64,000 nucleotides of DNA from the NCBI RefSeq assembly GCF_002272875.1, contig NZ_MLAN01000003.1:97986-161985 (forward strand). The letters run 5' to 3'. The notes beneath the pieces are model-generated. The model saw nothing but the letters and a program-made list of their open reading frames with translations, did not search any database and had not been told where the DNA came from. Position 1 is the first letter of the stretch. Every line of letters begins with the position of its first letter. Source of the stretch: Helicobacter sp. 11S02629-2. GTDB lineage: Bacteria; Campylobacterota; Campylobacteria; Campylobacterales; Helicobacteraceae. Of the stretch, positions 48,721 to 57,485 are shown one piece after another. The position numbers and the translations under genes are program-made.

Positions 48721-49497
48721 ATGGCTAGAAGACAAAAAAAGACTGAATGCCCTATGGGCGAGAAGTGGGCAGTGCCCTATGCTGACTTTTTGTCTTTGCT
48801 TTTGGCTTTATTTATAGCCCTTTATGCGATATCTGCTACCAATACAGAAAAAGTAAAAGCTTTAAAAACTGAGTTTATAAAGATCTTTGACTTTGCGCCA
48901 AAACCAGAAAGCGCTCAGCCAGTTATCATCACTCCTCAAAGCTCAGGCCACGTAACTAATAGAACAGATTCTAATCGCGTCACAAAAACAGATAAGCTAA
49001 ACACTTCTGTAAACTATGTCTCTATAACCCAGCTAAGCAACCTCATCCAAGATGGTGGTCTTTTAGAGCAGATGGAAAAAGGAGTTGTCTTAAGACTACC
49101 AAGTGATATATTATTTATGCCAGATAGTGCTAAGCTAATAGATAAAGATAGACAAACAGAATTAAAACTTTTAGGTAGTTTAATAGCAAAGTTTCCAAAA
49201 GAAGTGCAAATCAACATAAGAGGTTATACAGATGATGCACCATTAAAGACTTTTAGTAATCATTATGAACTTGCTAGCAAAAGAGCTTATAATGTTATGG
49301 AGTATTTAATATCTGAAGGTGTTAGCCCAAGGCAACTATCTTATACTTCATATGGCAAGTACCATCCTATACTTCCAAATAATAGCGATGTAAATAGAAA
49401 TGCAAATAACAGGGTTGAGATATACTTCTCAACTTCAAGAGATGCAGTAAATGAAGTTAAAGGTATACTAGATACCCACTCTTCCAATCAGCATTAA
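48721..49497 (+). CDS. motB: Flagellar motor stator protein MotB
   Basis: Partner of MotA, 258 residues: a short basic N terminus, one membrane helix with the proton-carrying Asp22 in VPYADFLSLLLALFIALYA, a plug/linker region, and a C-terminal OmpA-like peptidoglycan-binding domain with INIRGYTDDAPL and ELASKRAYNVMEYL and NRNANNRVEI. AAGGAG precedes the ATG. Confidence 0.96.
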   Translation: MARRQKKTECPMGEKWAVPYADFLSLLLALFIALYAISATNTEKVKALKTEFIKIFDFAPKPESAQPVIITPQSSGHVTNRTDSNRVTKTDKLNTSVNYVSITQLSNLIQDGGLLEQMEKGVVLRLPSDILFMPDSAKLIDKDRQTELKLLGSLIAKFPKEVQINIRGYTDDAPLKTFSNHYELASKRAYNVMEYLISEGVSPRQLSYTSYGKYHPILPNNSDVNRNANNRVEIYFSTSRDAVNEVKGILDTHSSNQH

Positions 49498-49509
49498 TAG
49501 GAGAAATCA

Positions 49510-50331
49510 TTGTTTGGTTTTGGCTTTGGTGAGATTTTACTAATAGTTGTAGTAGCAATTATCTTCTTAGGTCCTGATAAACTCCCTAAAGCTATAGTAG
49601 ATATAGCAAAGTTTATCAAAGCTGTTAAGAAGACTATAGATGGTGCAAAAGACACTATTGATAAAGAGTTAAATATATCAGAGTTAAAAAAAGAGGCTCT
49701 TGAGTATAAAGAAAAGTTTGAGCAACAAGTACAAAGCATAGAAAAAAAGACGGTTAATCCTATCATGCAAGAGTATGGGAACATAGATACTATGTTTGCT
49801 GACTACAATCCTAAAAAGATTCTAAACGAGCAAGTAGAAGACATAAAAGAAAGTGCTAGTGGGTTAGATTCTAAAAAGTCTAAAGATGAAGCTAGCTTAG
49901 ATGAGTTAGAAGACTTAGCAACTTCTAATACTAGAACAGTCTCTAAAGTAAAAAGTGCTTCTAAAGAGGTAGATAGAGCCATAGATAAAAGTGGGCTAAA
50001 TGAATCTTTAGTTTTAAATCAGCTAAATAATGACTTAAGTGTAGGTGAAGTTAATAATATACATACTGATATAGCAGCAGCCCAAGCTGGCACTCTCCAA
50101 GTTGGAAACACAAAAGCATTAAAGCCAGAAAAAAAAGTGGCAGTAAAAAAAGAGCCTATCTCGAAAGAAGAAAGAGAGAAAAGACGCCAAGCCAAGCTAG
50201 AAGAAGACGCTAGAAAGCTAGAGCTTAGAGCTAAACAAGCCAAGTTTAAAACTAATGACATAGAGCTAGAAGGCAAGCAAGCCAGACGCCAAAAAAAACT
50301 ACAAAAGAAAATAGAAAAAAGTGCTAAATAA
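49510..50331 (+). CDS. tatB: Sec-independent translocase protein TatB
   Basis: Receptor subunit of the twin-arginine export system. The 273-residue protein begins FGFGFGEILLIVVVAIIFLGPDKLP, the Tat A/B signature with its Glu and FLGP hinge, then an amphipathic helix and a long Lys/Glu-rich tail that is longer than usual. The start codon is TTG at 49510, with AGGAG seven bases upstream. It lies 12 bases after motB, an unusual flagellar-export gene link, and precedes tatC by 30 bases. Confidence 0.9.
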   Translation: MFGFGFGEILLIVVVAIIFLGPDKLPKAIVDIAKFIKAVKKTIDGAKDTIDKELNISELKKEALEYKEKFEQQVQSIEKKTVNPIMQEYGNIDTMFADYNPKKILNEQVEDIKESASGLDSKKSKDEASLDELEDLATSNTRTVSKVKSASKEVDRAIDKSGLNESLVLNQLNNDLSVGEVNNIHTDIAAAQAGTLQVGNTKALKPEKKVAVKKEPISKEEREKRRQAKLEEDARKLELRAKQAKFKTNDIELEGKQARRQKKLQKKIEKSAK

Positions 50332-50361
50332 AACCCAAAGCCACTTAAAGGTAATACACGC

Positions 50362-51213
50362 ATGTTTGAAGACTTAAAGCCCCACATACAAGACTTAAGA
50401 AAAAGGCTTATGATATCAGCCCTAACGCTGGTTGTTGCCTTTGTTATATGCTTTACTTTTTGGAAGCATATATTTGAGTGGGTAAAAGCACCAATAGCTG
50501 CTGCCTTTGCTTCAGGCGTGCACGGAAAACTTATACAAATAGCCCCTGCTGAGCTTATATTTGTAGGGATAAAAGTAAGCTTTTTTGCAGCCTTAGTTAT
50601 ATCTATACCTATCATCTTTTGGCAACTATGGCTTTTTGTAGCACCCGGACTTTATAAGCATGAAAAAAAGCTAGTACTTCCTTTTGTGACTTTTGGGTCT
50701 ATCATGTTTGTTTTAGGCGTGATTTTTTCTTACTATGTAGTTTTTCCTTTTATTATCAAATACGTCTTAGCCTTTGGTAATGACATGGCAGATGCTAATA
50801 TCTCAAGTAGTGAGTATGTGACCTTTTTTACGCGCTTTATCCTAGCCTTTGGCATAGGCTTTGAGCTGCCTGTGCTTGCTTACTTTCTAGCTAAAGTTGG
50901 ACTTATAACTGATAAAACTGTGAAGCACTACTTTAGATATGCCATAGTAGTTATCTTTATAGTAGCGGCAGTTATCACACCCCCAGATGTCTTTTCACAA
51001 CTTCTTTTAGCTGTGCCTATGCTTCTTTTATATGGCTTTTCTTACTTTATAGCCCTTATGGTAAACCCAGCTTCAAAGTTACCAAAAGAAGACGAAGAAG
51101 ATGAAGAAAAAGATGAGGCACAAGATAAAGTAAATGAAGATGAGACAAAAGAAGATAAGCAAGAAGATACAAGCAAGTCTAAGTCTCACAAAAAGTCTAA
51201 AGGCAAAAAGTAA
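50362..51213 (+). CDS. tatC: Sec-independent translocase protein TatC
   Basis: Core Tat component with six membrane helices in 283 residues. Typical parts are DLRKRLMISA near the N terminus, FWQLWLFVAPGLYKHEKK and the FGIGFELPVL segment with its conserved Glu. After the last helix a tail of about 45 residues is first strongly acidic (Glu/Asp) and then Ser/Lys-rich, which is not part of standard TatC. Directly followed by queA with no spacer. Confidence 0.95.
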   Translation: MFEDLKPHIQDLRKRLMISALTLVVAFVICFTFWKHIFEWVKAPIAAAFASGVHGKLIQIAPAELIFVGIKVSFFAALVISIPIIFWQLWLFVAPGLYKHEKKLVLPFVTFGSIMFVLGVIFSYYVVFPFIIKYVLAFGNDMADANISSSEYVTFFTRFILAFGIGFELPVLAYFLAKVGLITDKTVKHYFRYAIVVIFIVAAVITPPDVFSQLLLAVPMLLLYGFSYFIALMVNPASKLPKEDEEDEEKDEAQDKVNEDETKEDKQEDTSKSKSHKKSKGKK

Positions 51214-52266
51214 GTGGACACAAATAGCAAGGCTAGTCCTTTAGACTTAAGCTCTTATGACTTTAGACTAGATCCAAGTTTTATAGCCCTAAACCCACCT
51301 ACAAATAAAGAAGATTCCAAGCTTCTAGTCTATGAGAGGGCTAAAGATAAGATAACTCACACTACTTTTAAACACCTTTTTGACTTTCTACCAAAAGACT
51401 ATCTTATAGTTATGAATGACACTAAAGTCATCAAAGCACGTTTTTTTGGCTTTAAAAATCAAAAAAAATATGAGATCTTTTTCCACAAAGAGATCCATTC
51501 AGAAAAAAGCAAGCAAGCCTTTTTAGTGCAAATTAAAGGCAAGGTAAAAGAAGATGATTTAATCAATATAAAAGAAGGGCTAGATGTAAAAATCTTAAAG
51601 CTTTTAGATTCTGGATTTAGAGAAGTGGAGTTTATAAAAGAAGGCAAAGCACTAGAGTTAGCAAGTGTTTTAAGTCTCTTAGAAGACATAGGAGTTATCC
51701 CTCTTCCCCCTTATATAAAAAGGGAGGCTAGTGCTAAGGATTTGCTAGATTATCAAAGTGTGTTTGCAAGAAATCTTGGCTCAGTAGCAGCGCCAACTGC
51801 AAGCTTGCACTTTTCAGATTCCATGCTTACTTATTTAAAAAAGCACTATGAGTATCTTTTTTTAACACTCCATGTAGGTGCTGGCACTTTTCAACCAGTC
51901 CAAGTAGAAAATATCTTAGAGCATAAGATTCATACAGAATCTTTTTTTATAGATAGACAAAACTTACAAAAGCTAAAAGATAGCACTAAGATAGCCTGTA
52001 TAGGCACTACAGCCCTAAGGACTTTAGAGTTTTTACATGGTTGTGACTACAAGCTAGAACAAGGAGAGTGTGATATCTTCTTACATCCGCTTAATCCACC
52101 AAAAAAAGCCAAAGCCTTACTAACTAACTTCCACCTTCCTAAATCAAGCCTTATAATGCTAGTAGCTTCAATGATTGGCCTAGAAAAGACACTAGAGCTT
52201 TATGAGTTAGCAAAGTCTAAAGAGTATAAGTTTTACTCTTATGGTGATGGGATGCTTATACTATGA
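51214..52266 (+). CDS. queA: tRNA queuosine ribosyltransferase-isomerase QueA
   Basis: Transfers the ribosyl part of SAM to preQ1-modified tRNA. The 350-residue protein has VMNDTKVIKARFFG, AAPTASLHF, LHVGAGTFQPV and TNFHLPKSSLIMLV, all QueA signatures. The start is GTG at 51214, immediately after the tatC stop. Its last bases overlap rsmG by four (ATGA). Confidence 0.95.
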   Translation: MDTNSKASPLDLSSYDFRLDPSFIALNPPTNKEDSKLLVYERAKDKITHTTFKHLFDFLPKDYLIVMNDTKVIKARFFGFKNQKKYEIFFHKEIHSEKSKQAFLVQIKGKVKEDDLINIKEGLDVKILKLLDSGFREVEFIKEGKALELASVLSLLEDIGVIPLPPYIKREASAKDLLDYQSVFARNLGSVAAPTASLHFSDSMLTYLKKHYEYLFLTLHVGAGTFQPVQVENILEHKIHTESFFIDRQNLQKLKDSTKIACIGTTALRTLEFLHGCDYKLEQGECDIFLHPLNPPKKAKALLTNFHLPKSSLIMLVASMIGLEKTLELYELAKSKEYKFYSYGDGMLIL

Positions 52267-52796
52267 AGCTGCTAAGCTACATAAAGCTACTTTTAGAGTG
52301 GAATGAGATCCATAACCTAAGTGGCAAGCTAAACTTACAAGACTTAAAAAGACAAGTCCTAGCAAGCATCTATCCAAGACATAAGCTAGCACCTTTTAAA
52401 ACCTGCCTAGACATAGGCACAGGTGCTGGACTACCAGCCCTTCCTTTAAGTATAGTCTTCCCAAAAAGCCACTTCTACCTTGTAGAGCCTAGACTTAAAA
52501 GGGCTAGCTTTTTGAACTATGTCAAGTTAAAACTTGGACTAGATAACATCTCTATCTATCAAAAACGCATACAAGAGTGTGAGTTTAAAAACATAGACCT
52601 AATCACATCGCGCGCTGTAGGAGACCTAGACCTTATCTTAGACCTAAGTGCCCACATAGCCACAAAAACCACAAACTACTTACTTTATAAGTCTAGTAGT
52701 TTTGAAGAAAGCACACTTATAGATAAGGACTTATTAGTTAAGTTTATTATGAAAAAATGCGACTTTACTTATGTTTACTTTAGTAAGTCTTTTTAG
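52263..52796 (+). CDS. rsmG: 16S rRNA m7G527 methyltransferase RsmG
   Basis: SAM-dependent methyltransferase of 177 residues with the N-terminal WNEIHNLSG signature, SAM motif CLDIGTGAGLPALPL, and LITSRAV in the later catalytic region. Slightly shorter than E. coli RsmG at the C terminus. It overlaps queA by four bases. Confidence 0.93.
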   Translation: MKLLSYIKLLLEWNEIHNLSGKLNLQDLKRQVLASIYPRHKLAPFKTCLDIGTGAGLPALPLSIVFPKSHFYLVEPRLKRASFLNYVKLKLGLDNISIYQKRIQECEFKNIDLITSRAVGDLDLILDLSAHIATKTTNYLLYKSSSFEESTLIDKDLLVKFIMKKCDFTYVYFSKSF

Positions 52797-52804
52797 GAGA
52801 AGAT

Positions 52805-53038
52805 ATGATAAAAATCTTAGTTTTTATAGTAGTGGTGATAGTAGTCATCTATATAGTTAAAAAGTTTTCAAAAGTTATATCTGCTGCTTCTAGTCACACT
52901 CCTGCTAAAAAAGATGATTCTACTAAGATGGTAGAGTGTGATTTGTGTTCTACTTATGTAAGTGAGAAAGAGACTAAAAGGGTTGGGGATAAGGTGCTTT
53001 GTAGCGACTGTCGCAAAAAGCTGAAAAATAAAAGCTAA
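52805..53038 (+). CDS. Small membrane protein with zinc ribbon (PP0621-like)
   Basis: A 77-residue protein: one N-terminal membrane helix (about 3-20), a short linker, and a four-cysteine site, CDLCSTYVSEKE then CSDC, that should bind zinc. It resembles the PP0621 family. AGGAG lies upstream of the ATG. Function unknown; its place after queA-rsmG suggests the same transcript. Confidence 0.75.
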   Translation: MIKILVFIVVVIVVIYIVKKFSKVISAASSHTPAKKDDSTKMVECDLCSTYVSEKETKRVGDKVLCSDCRKKLKNKS

Positions 53039-53059
53039 AAAAGATTAGGAGATAGCAAG

Positions 53060-53467
53060 ATGTTGATGTTTGGATTCTTAGAAACTGATAGCCTTAGCTT
53101 TAAAGTTTGTTTAGATGAAGATTCTCTAAACTCCAAAGCCATAGCCTTACTTTTACCTAAAGACTGCTTTTTAGCACGCTACTGCAGGGATAACTCCATC
53201 CCTTTTAGCCTATATCTTGATTCCAAAAGTAGCTTTACAAACTACTTAAGTGAGATAGTAGCCCATCTAAATCTAGGCTGTGAGTACGTGCTTTGTGATA
53301 GCTTATATACAGCTAGTGAAGTGCAAGGTCTAGTAGAAAAGTATGTATTAGATATGAAAGTGCTTTTATTAAGCACTAAAGATACTTTAAGGCAAGATAT
53401 TCAAAGCTGTTTAGAAAATGGCATAGATGGACTTATAGATAAAGCTTGTATATTACCAAAGGCTTAA
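53060..53467 (+). CDS. Hypothetical protein in the queA-trmL unit
   Basis: A 135-residue soluble protein with about four cysteines and no membrane segment. I do not recognise a family. Alternating beta and alpha patterns (KAIALLLPKDCFLARYC, KVLLLSTKD, ENGIDGLIDKA) look like a small Rossmann-type fold. AGGAG lies upstream of the ATG. It lies 22 bases after the zinc-ribbon gene and 3 bases before trmL. Confidence 0.6.
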   Translation: MLMFGFLETDSLSFKVCLDEDSLNSKAIALLLPKDCFLARYCRDNSIPFSLYLDSKSSFTNYLSEIVAHLNLGCEYVLCDSLYTASEVQGLVEKYVLDMKVLLLSTKDTLRQDIQSCLENGIDGLIDKACILPKA

Positions 53468-53470
53468 ACT

Positions 53471-53956
53471 TTGAGCTTACATATAGTCCTTCACTCACCT
53501 CAGATTCCACCTAATACTGGCAACATAGCAAGGCTAAGTATAGCTTTAGACGCCACATTACACCTAGTAAAACCCTTAGGCTTTGATATAAGTGATGCTA
53601 GGGTTAAGCGTTCTGGTCTTGATTACTGGGATATATTAAAACTAGAAGTGCACGAAAACTTAGAATCTTTTTTAAACCTACCCTTAAAAGAGTGCTTTCA
53701 CATGGCACTTAGCTCTAAAGTAACTAAGCCTTACTACAAAGAAAGCTACTTAGATGTAAAAAAAGCTAGCAAGGATGTCTATCTTCACTTTGGTGCCGAA
53801 GATAAGGGCTTTGAAGAAGCTTTTTATAAAAGCTATCTAAGTTCTAATCTAGCAACTATTCCAATGCACAAAAACTGTCGCTGCTTAAATCTTTCAAATG
53901 CAGTAGCAGTAGTTGCTTATGACTACTACACTAAAATGCTTGAGATGGATGTTTAA
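53471..53956 (+). CDS. trmL: tRNA (cytidine/uridine-34-2'-O)-methyltransferase TrmL
   Basis: SpoU-class SPOUT enzyme that methylates the wobble ribose of tRNA-Leu. The 161-residue protein starts HIVLHSPQIPPNTGNIARL and has LHFGAEDKGF, ATIPMHKNCRCLNLSNAVAVVAYD. The start codon is TTG at 53471, three bases after the preceding stop; AAAGG lies upstream. Confidence 0.9.
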   Translation: MSLHIVLHSPQIPPNTGNIARLSIALDATLHLVKPLGFDISDARVKRSGLDYWDILKLEVHENLESFLNLPLKECFHMALSSKVTKPYYKESYLDVKKASKDVYLHFGAEDKGFEEAFYKSYLSSNLATIPMHKNCRCLNLSNAVAVVAYDYYTKMLEMDV

Positions 53957-54141
53957 GATACTTTTAGTAAGGGTTTCTTAGTTAGATTCTATATCTAAAA
54001 AAAGCTTTTTATATAAAGGACTTTTGATAAAAACAAAGCATGCTTTTGATAATTTTTCTCCTTTTTGCTTAGATAGGACTAACTATTTTTGTTACTTTTT
54101 GGCTAAAATGAAAAATATTACGTTTTAAAAGGAAGTTGATT

Positions 54142-55515
54142 GTGGGTGGATTTAGCAAGTTAGGATTTTTATTGGCTGCACTTGGCAGCTCTATAGGATT
54201 AGGACAAATCTGGCGTTTTCCATATATGGTAGCAGACAATGGAGGCGGTGCCTTTATCATAATTTTTATAGTACTAATCCTAACCATAGGTATAAGCATC
54301 CTAATGGCAGAGATGATAATAGGAAATGCGGCTAGAAAAGATCCTGTAGAATCTTACCGCGAGTTAGATACAACAAAAAGCAAAAAGTGGTACTTAGCAG
54401 GCTTTTCACTCTTTGGCGGTATAGGCATCTTGTGTTTTTACTGCGTTGTTTTAGGCTGGGTTTTATACTACATGCTAGGTATTAGCTGGACTTTACCATC
54501 TAATGCAACAGAAAGCTTAGAAATTTTTAATAATCTCTTAGGTGATCCTTGGGGCTGGCAGCTAGTATGTTTTTATGTGATAGTTATCATCACTGGCTTT
54601 ATCATCTATAAGGGTGTTGAAAGCGGTATAGAAAAACTTAACTTTGTGCTTATGCCTTTACTTTTTATCATCTTCATAGGTCTTGTCATCTACTCTGCGA
54701 CTTCACCTTACTTTACAACTGCACTGAAGTATCTTTTTGAGTTTAAGCCTGAAGCCATCACTGCTAAGACTTTTGTAGACGTAGTAAGTCAGATCTTTTT
54801 CTCACTTTCAATAGGTATAGGGATAATCATAGCTTATGCTGCTTCTAGTCCAAAGAAGCAAAACCTTTTTAAAAGCTCAGTTTTTATATCTATAGCTGGT
54901 GTTTGTATAGCGCTTATGGCGGGCATTATGATATTTACAGTTGTGTTTCAATACACTGCAGCCCACAGCAAAGAAGGTATAGAGTTTTCAGGTCCAGGTC
55001 TTGTGTTTAAAACCTTACCTTTAGTCTTTCATAGTATGGGCTTTACAGGGAAGATAATCTCTTTTTTATTTTTCCTAACACTTGGCTTTGCAGGTATCAC
55101 TTCTACTATATCTCTTTTAGAGCCCGGGGTTATGTACCTAGTTGATGTTACTAAAACTAAAAAAGTTAAGCTAACTCGCACTAAGTCTACTTTACTACTT
55201 TCGCTAATAGTAGCAGTTGTAGGAACCCTAGTCATCTATAGTGATACCACTGGCTTTAAGTTTTTAAATCTAACTTTCTGGGACTGGCTAGACTTCCTAA
55301 CCTCAGATGTTATATTAATCCTTGGTGGGCTAGCTGTTGTTATATTTGTAGGCTGGGTCATCAAAAAAGAGACACTTAAACTCTATGCTAGTAACTCTTT
55401 GCATGGTGTCTTATTTGAGATATGGTACTTTTTAGTACGCTATATCTCACCTATCATCTTAGTTATAATCTTATATGTCTCTATAAAAGGCGGTATCATG
55501 AAGATGATAGCTTAA
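54142..55515 (+). CDS. Sodium:neurotransmitter symporter (SNF) family transporter
   Basis: Inner-membrane sodium-coupled amino-acid transporter, LeuT-like, 457 residues with about eleven to twelve helices. The N-terminal sodium-site motif is LAALGSSIGLGQIWRFPYM; later stretches are GGIGILCFYCVVLGWVLYYM and LTLGFAGITSTISLLEPGV. I start at GTG 54142, which has AAGGAAG at good spacing; a TTG six bases upstream is too close. Substrate unknown. The last 214 bases recur with five differences at 63151-63364. It borders the accessory block. Confidence 0.88.
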   Translation: MGGFSKLGFLLAALGSSIGLGQIWRFPYMVADNGGGAFIIIFIVLILTIGISILMAEMIIGNAARKDPVESYRELDTTKSKKWYLAGFSLFGGIGILCFYCVVLGWVLYYMLGISWTLPSNATESLEIFNNLLGDPWGWQLVCFYVIVIITGFIIYKGVESGIEKLNFVLMPLLFIIFIGLVIYSATSPYFTTALKYLFEFKPEAITAKTFVDVVSQIFFSLSIGIGIIIAYAASSPKKQNLFKSSVFISIAGVCIALMAGIMIFTVVFQYTAAHSKEGIEFSGPGLVFKTLPLVFHSMGFTGKIISFLFFLTLGFAGITSTISLLEPGVMYLVDVTKTKKVKLTRTKSTLLLSLIVAVVGTLVIYSDTTGFKFLNLTFWDWLDFLTSDVILILGGLAVVIFVGWVIKKETLKLYASNSLHGVLFEIWYFLVRYISPIILVIILYVSIKGGIMKMIA

Positions 55516-55519
55516 AAAG

Positions 55520-55563
55520 CTTGAAGTTAATAAAGACGCATAATAGTCTTTATTAACTTCAAG
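55520..55563. terminator. 18-bp perfect inverted repeat ending leoA and the symporter
   Basis: CTTGAAGTTAATAAAGAC (55520-55537) and GTCTTTATTAACTTCAAG (55546-55563) pair perfectly around 8 nt. On the minus strand the stem is followed by CTTTTTAAG. It begins 5 bases after the symporter stop and lies about 220 bases after leoA, so it probably stops both convergent transcripts. Confidence 0.7.
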
Positions 55564-55784
55564 TTGGTTGTGTATTGTTTCTTTAGGCAGTTATTTTTAA
55601 AAGATTCTAGCTTTCATATAAAGCACATTCTCAGCCCTTGCGTGGTATCACAAAAAAGTGGTATTAAGCAAGCAGTAAGAGATACTACATCTTCCTACGT
55701 TAGCTTACTTTCACCTATCTTTACATCAAGCTTTATTTTTTAAGAGATTATATAAAGCACTAAGGTAAAAACCTTATATAAAAA

Positions 55785-57470
55785 CTAAGGCTTATACTCT
55801 ATATGGCTTATCTCTTCAAACTCAGCTTCTATTGCCTCACCTTCTTTAAGCCATTTATCTAAGCCAACACTATGTGCATTTTTTTCATCTAAAGCATTTT
55901 TAAGCTCCCTTATTGTCTCCTTAATACTTATAAGGTCTGGGAAGTGTTCATCAAATTGCTTTTTATTACCTAAGTTCTTGAGTAATTCTTCCTTGCTAGA
56001 TTCTAAGTCTTCTTTTAGCTTACTTTTGGCTTTTTCAAAGTCATCTTGAGATTTTTTATCAAGATACAAGTTTAACCCTTCCATAGCTAAGCTGACAAAG
56101 CCTAGTGCCGCACCCAAGCCATTAGCAAGTTTGACAGCCCCCCAAGGCTTAAACTTAAAGCTTATACCTAAAAAGTCCCTAGCTGCAAGTATGCTTTTAC
56201 TAGTTATCATGCCAGACTTTGAAAGATAGTTAACACCATCTTTTGCAAGCATAAGCATAGTAGAATCATAAGCCTTAACATCTCCATCAACACTATTTTT
56301 TAAAACCATTAGTTCATCCCCTATAACTCTTAGTCTTTCTTTATATTTTATTTGTATTGTAGTTTCTATATTTATACCATCCTTGCCTATTTCTCTTTGA
56401 AAAAACTCTTCAAAAGACTGTATATCAGTGCCATTTAGCTGCAATATTAGATCAGTGAAATAGTGTTGTACAAATTTTTGTAAATCTATAATAGCTTGCT
56501 CTACATCCCTTTCTATCTCTTTAAGCTGTGTATCATTACTTTTTAAAGAATCATTAAGCATCTTTAGTTGAGGTTGTAGCTCTAGGGTTGCTTTTTTTGC
56601 CAGTGGTAGTTGTTTTGTTAAGATATCACTAATGATAGTTTTTTTAACCTCATCTGCGATAGCACTTGCCCCACCATTAAGCCTTATCTTTTCTGTAGTA
56701 TCTTTTTGAAGCTCATCTATGTAAGAGAGTTTTTTATACTCTTCCATATGAGAAAGCCAGTAAGCAGTGCCCTTGCCATAAGGGTTAGCAGACAAAGCGA
56801 CTATAGAAAGTTCACCTTCTTCTTTAGAATCTAGCCTTATTAAGTCTTTTAACCTTCCTATAACATTGTCTTTTTTTATCTTAAAAACTTCTTTGTAGTC
56901 TTCTTCATCTGCTGGGTCTGCTACTTCATCAAACTTACTTAAGATAAATACTGTCCTTGGAAGTAGATTAAGCGTTCTAAAAAGCCAGTTTAGTTCATCT
57001 TTATGGCTTTCTTTTATAGGGTTTACAGAGTTCATGACATAAAGCACTAAGTGGGCTTCACTTATATACTTTCTAGTTATATCTTTATAAGCTTCTTCTT
57101 TTTCAGCTCCTATATTTTTTTCTTTAAAGCCAAAAAGCCCCGGAGTATCTACTAGATCTATTTTGTCATCTATGTTGTACTCAACTACTGCGTTTGAAGA
57201 TTCTTGCTGACTTATGTTCATATTAGCTTCTATCTTACCTAGCCAGCCTGCTGCTATAGAGGTCTTACCTTCTGAAAAGCCTCCTATTAAAGCTACCTTT
57301 AACTTAGTAGTGCCAATCTTGTTTATAGCATCTTCTAGCTTTTTGTTTAAACTAGGGTCTATATCAACCCCAGCATCCTTGCCTACATCCAAAAAAACTT
57401 TAAGCTTTTCTAAAAGTTTTAGTGTGGTTTCTTTGCTTTTTTCAAACTCTTTTACTGTGCTGTTATCCAT
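55785..57470 (-). CDS. leoA: Dynamin-like GTPase LeoA (Eleos system)
   Basis: Bacterial dynamin-family GTPase of 561 residues. G1 is GGFSEGKTS (63-71), the switch region has ISQQESSN (86-93), G3 is DTPG (108-111), and G4 reads SKFDEVAD instead of the usual NKxD or TKxD. Helical stalk regions follow, with a short hydrophobic tip (about 430-455, AARDFLGISF to LGAALGFVSL). Stretches such as KVALIGGFSEGKTSIAA and LYVMNSVNPIKESH match LeoA of enterotoxigenic E. coli. LeoA and LeoBC form the Eleos anti-phage system; Campylobacter has a similar dynamin pair (DLP1/DLP2). It starts 15 bases after leoBC and has AAGGAG, so the two are made together. Confidence 0.85.
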   Translation of the reverse strand: MDNSTVKEFEKSKETTLKLLEKLKVFLDVGKDAGVDIDPSLNKKLEDAINKIGTTKLKVALIGGFSEGKTSIAAGWLGKIEANMNISQQESSNAVVEYNIDDKIDLVDTPGLFGFKEKNIGAEKEEAYKDITRKYISEAHLVLYVMNSVNPIKESHKDELNWLFRTLNLLPRTVFILSKFDEVADPADEEDYKEVFKIKKDNVIGRLKDLIRLDSKEEGELSIVALSANPYGKGTAYWLSHMEEYKKLSYIDELQKDTTEKIRLNGGASAIADEVKKTIISDILTKQLPLAKKATLELQPQLKMLNDSLKSNDTQLKEIERDVEQAIIDLQKFVQHYFTDLILQLNGTDIQSFEEFFQREIGKDGINIETTIQIKYKERLRVIGDELMVLKNSVDGDVKAYDSTMLMLAKDGVNYLSKSGMITSKSILAARDFLGISFKFKPWGAVKLANGLGAALGFVSLAMEGLNLYLDKKSQDDFEKAKSKLKEDLESSKEELLKNLGNKKQFDEHFPDLISIKETIRELKNALDEKNAHSVGLDKWLKEGEAIEAEFEEISHIEYKP

Positions 57471-57485
57471 TGCTATCTCCTTAGT

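Noticed and set aside
52263..53956. Search for tRNA genes in this and other gaps
   Set aside because: No GGTTCRANTCC-like T-arm or cloverleaf was found in any spacer.
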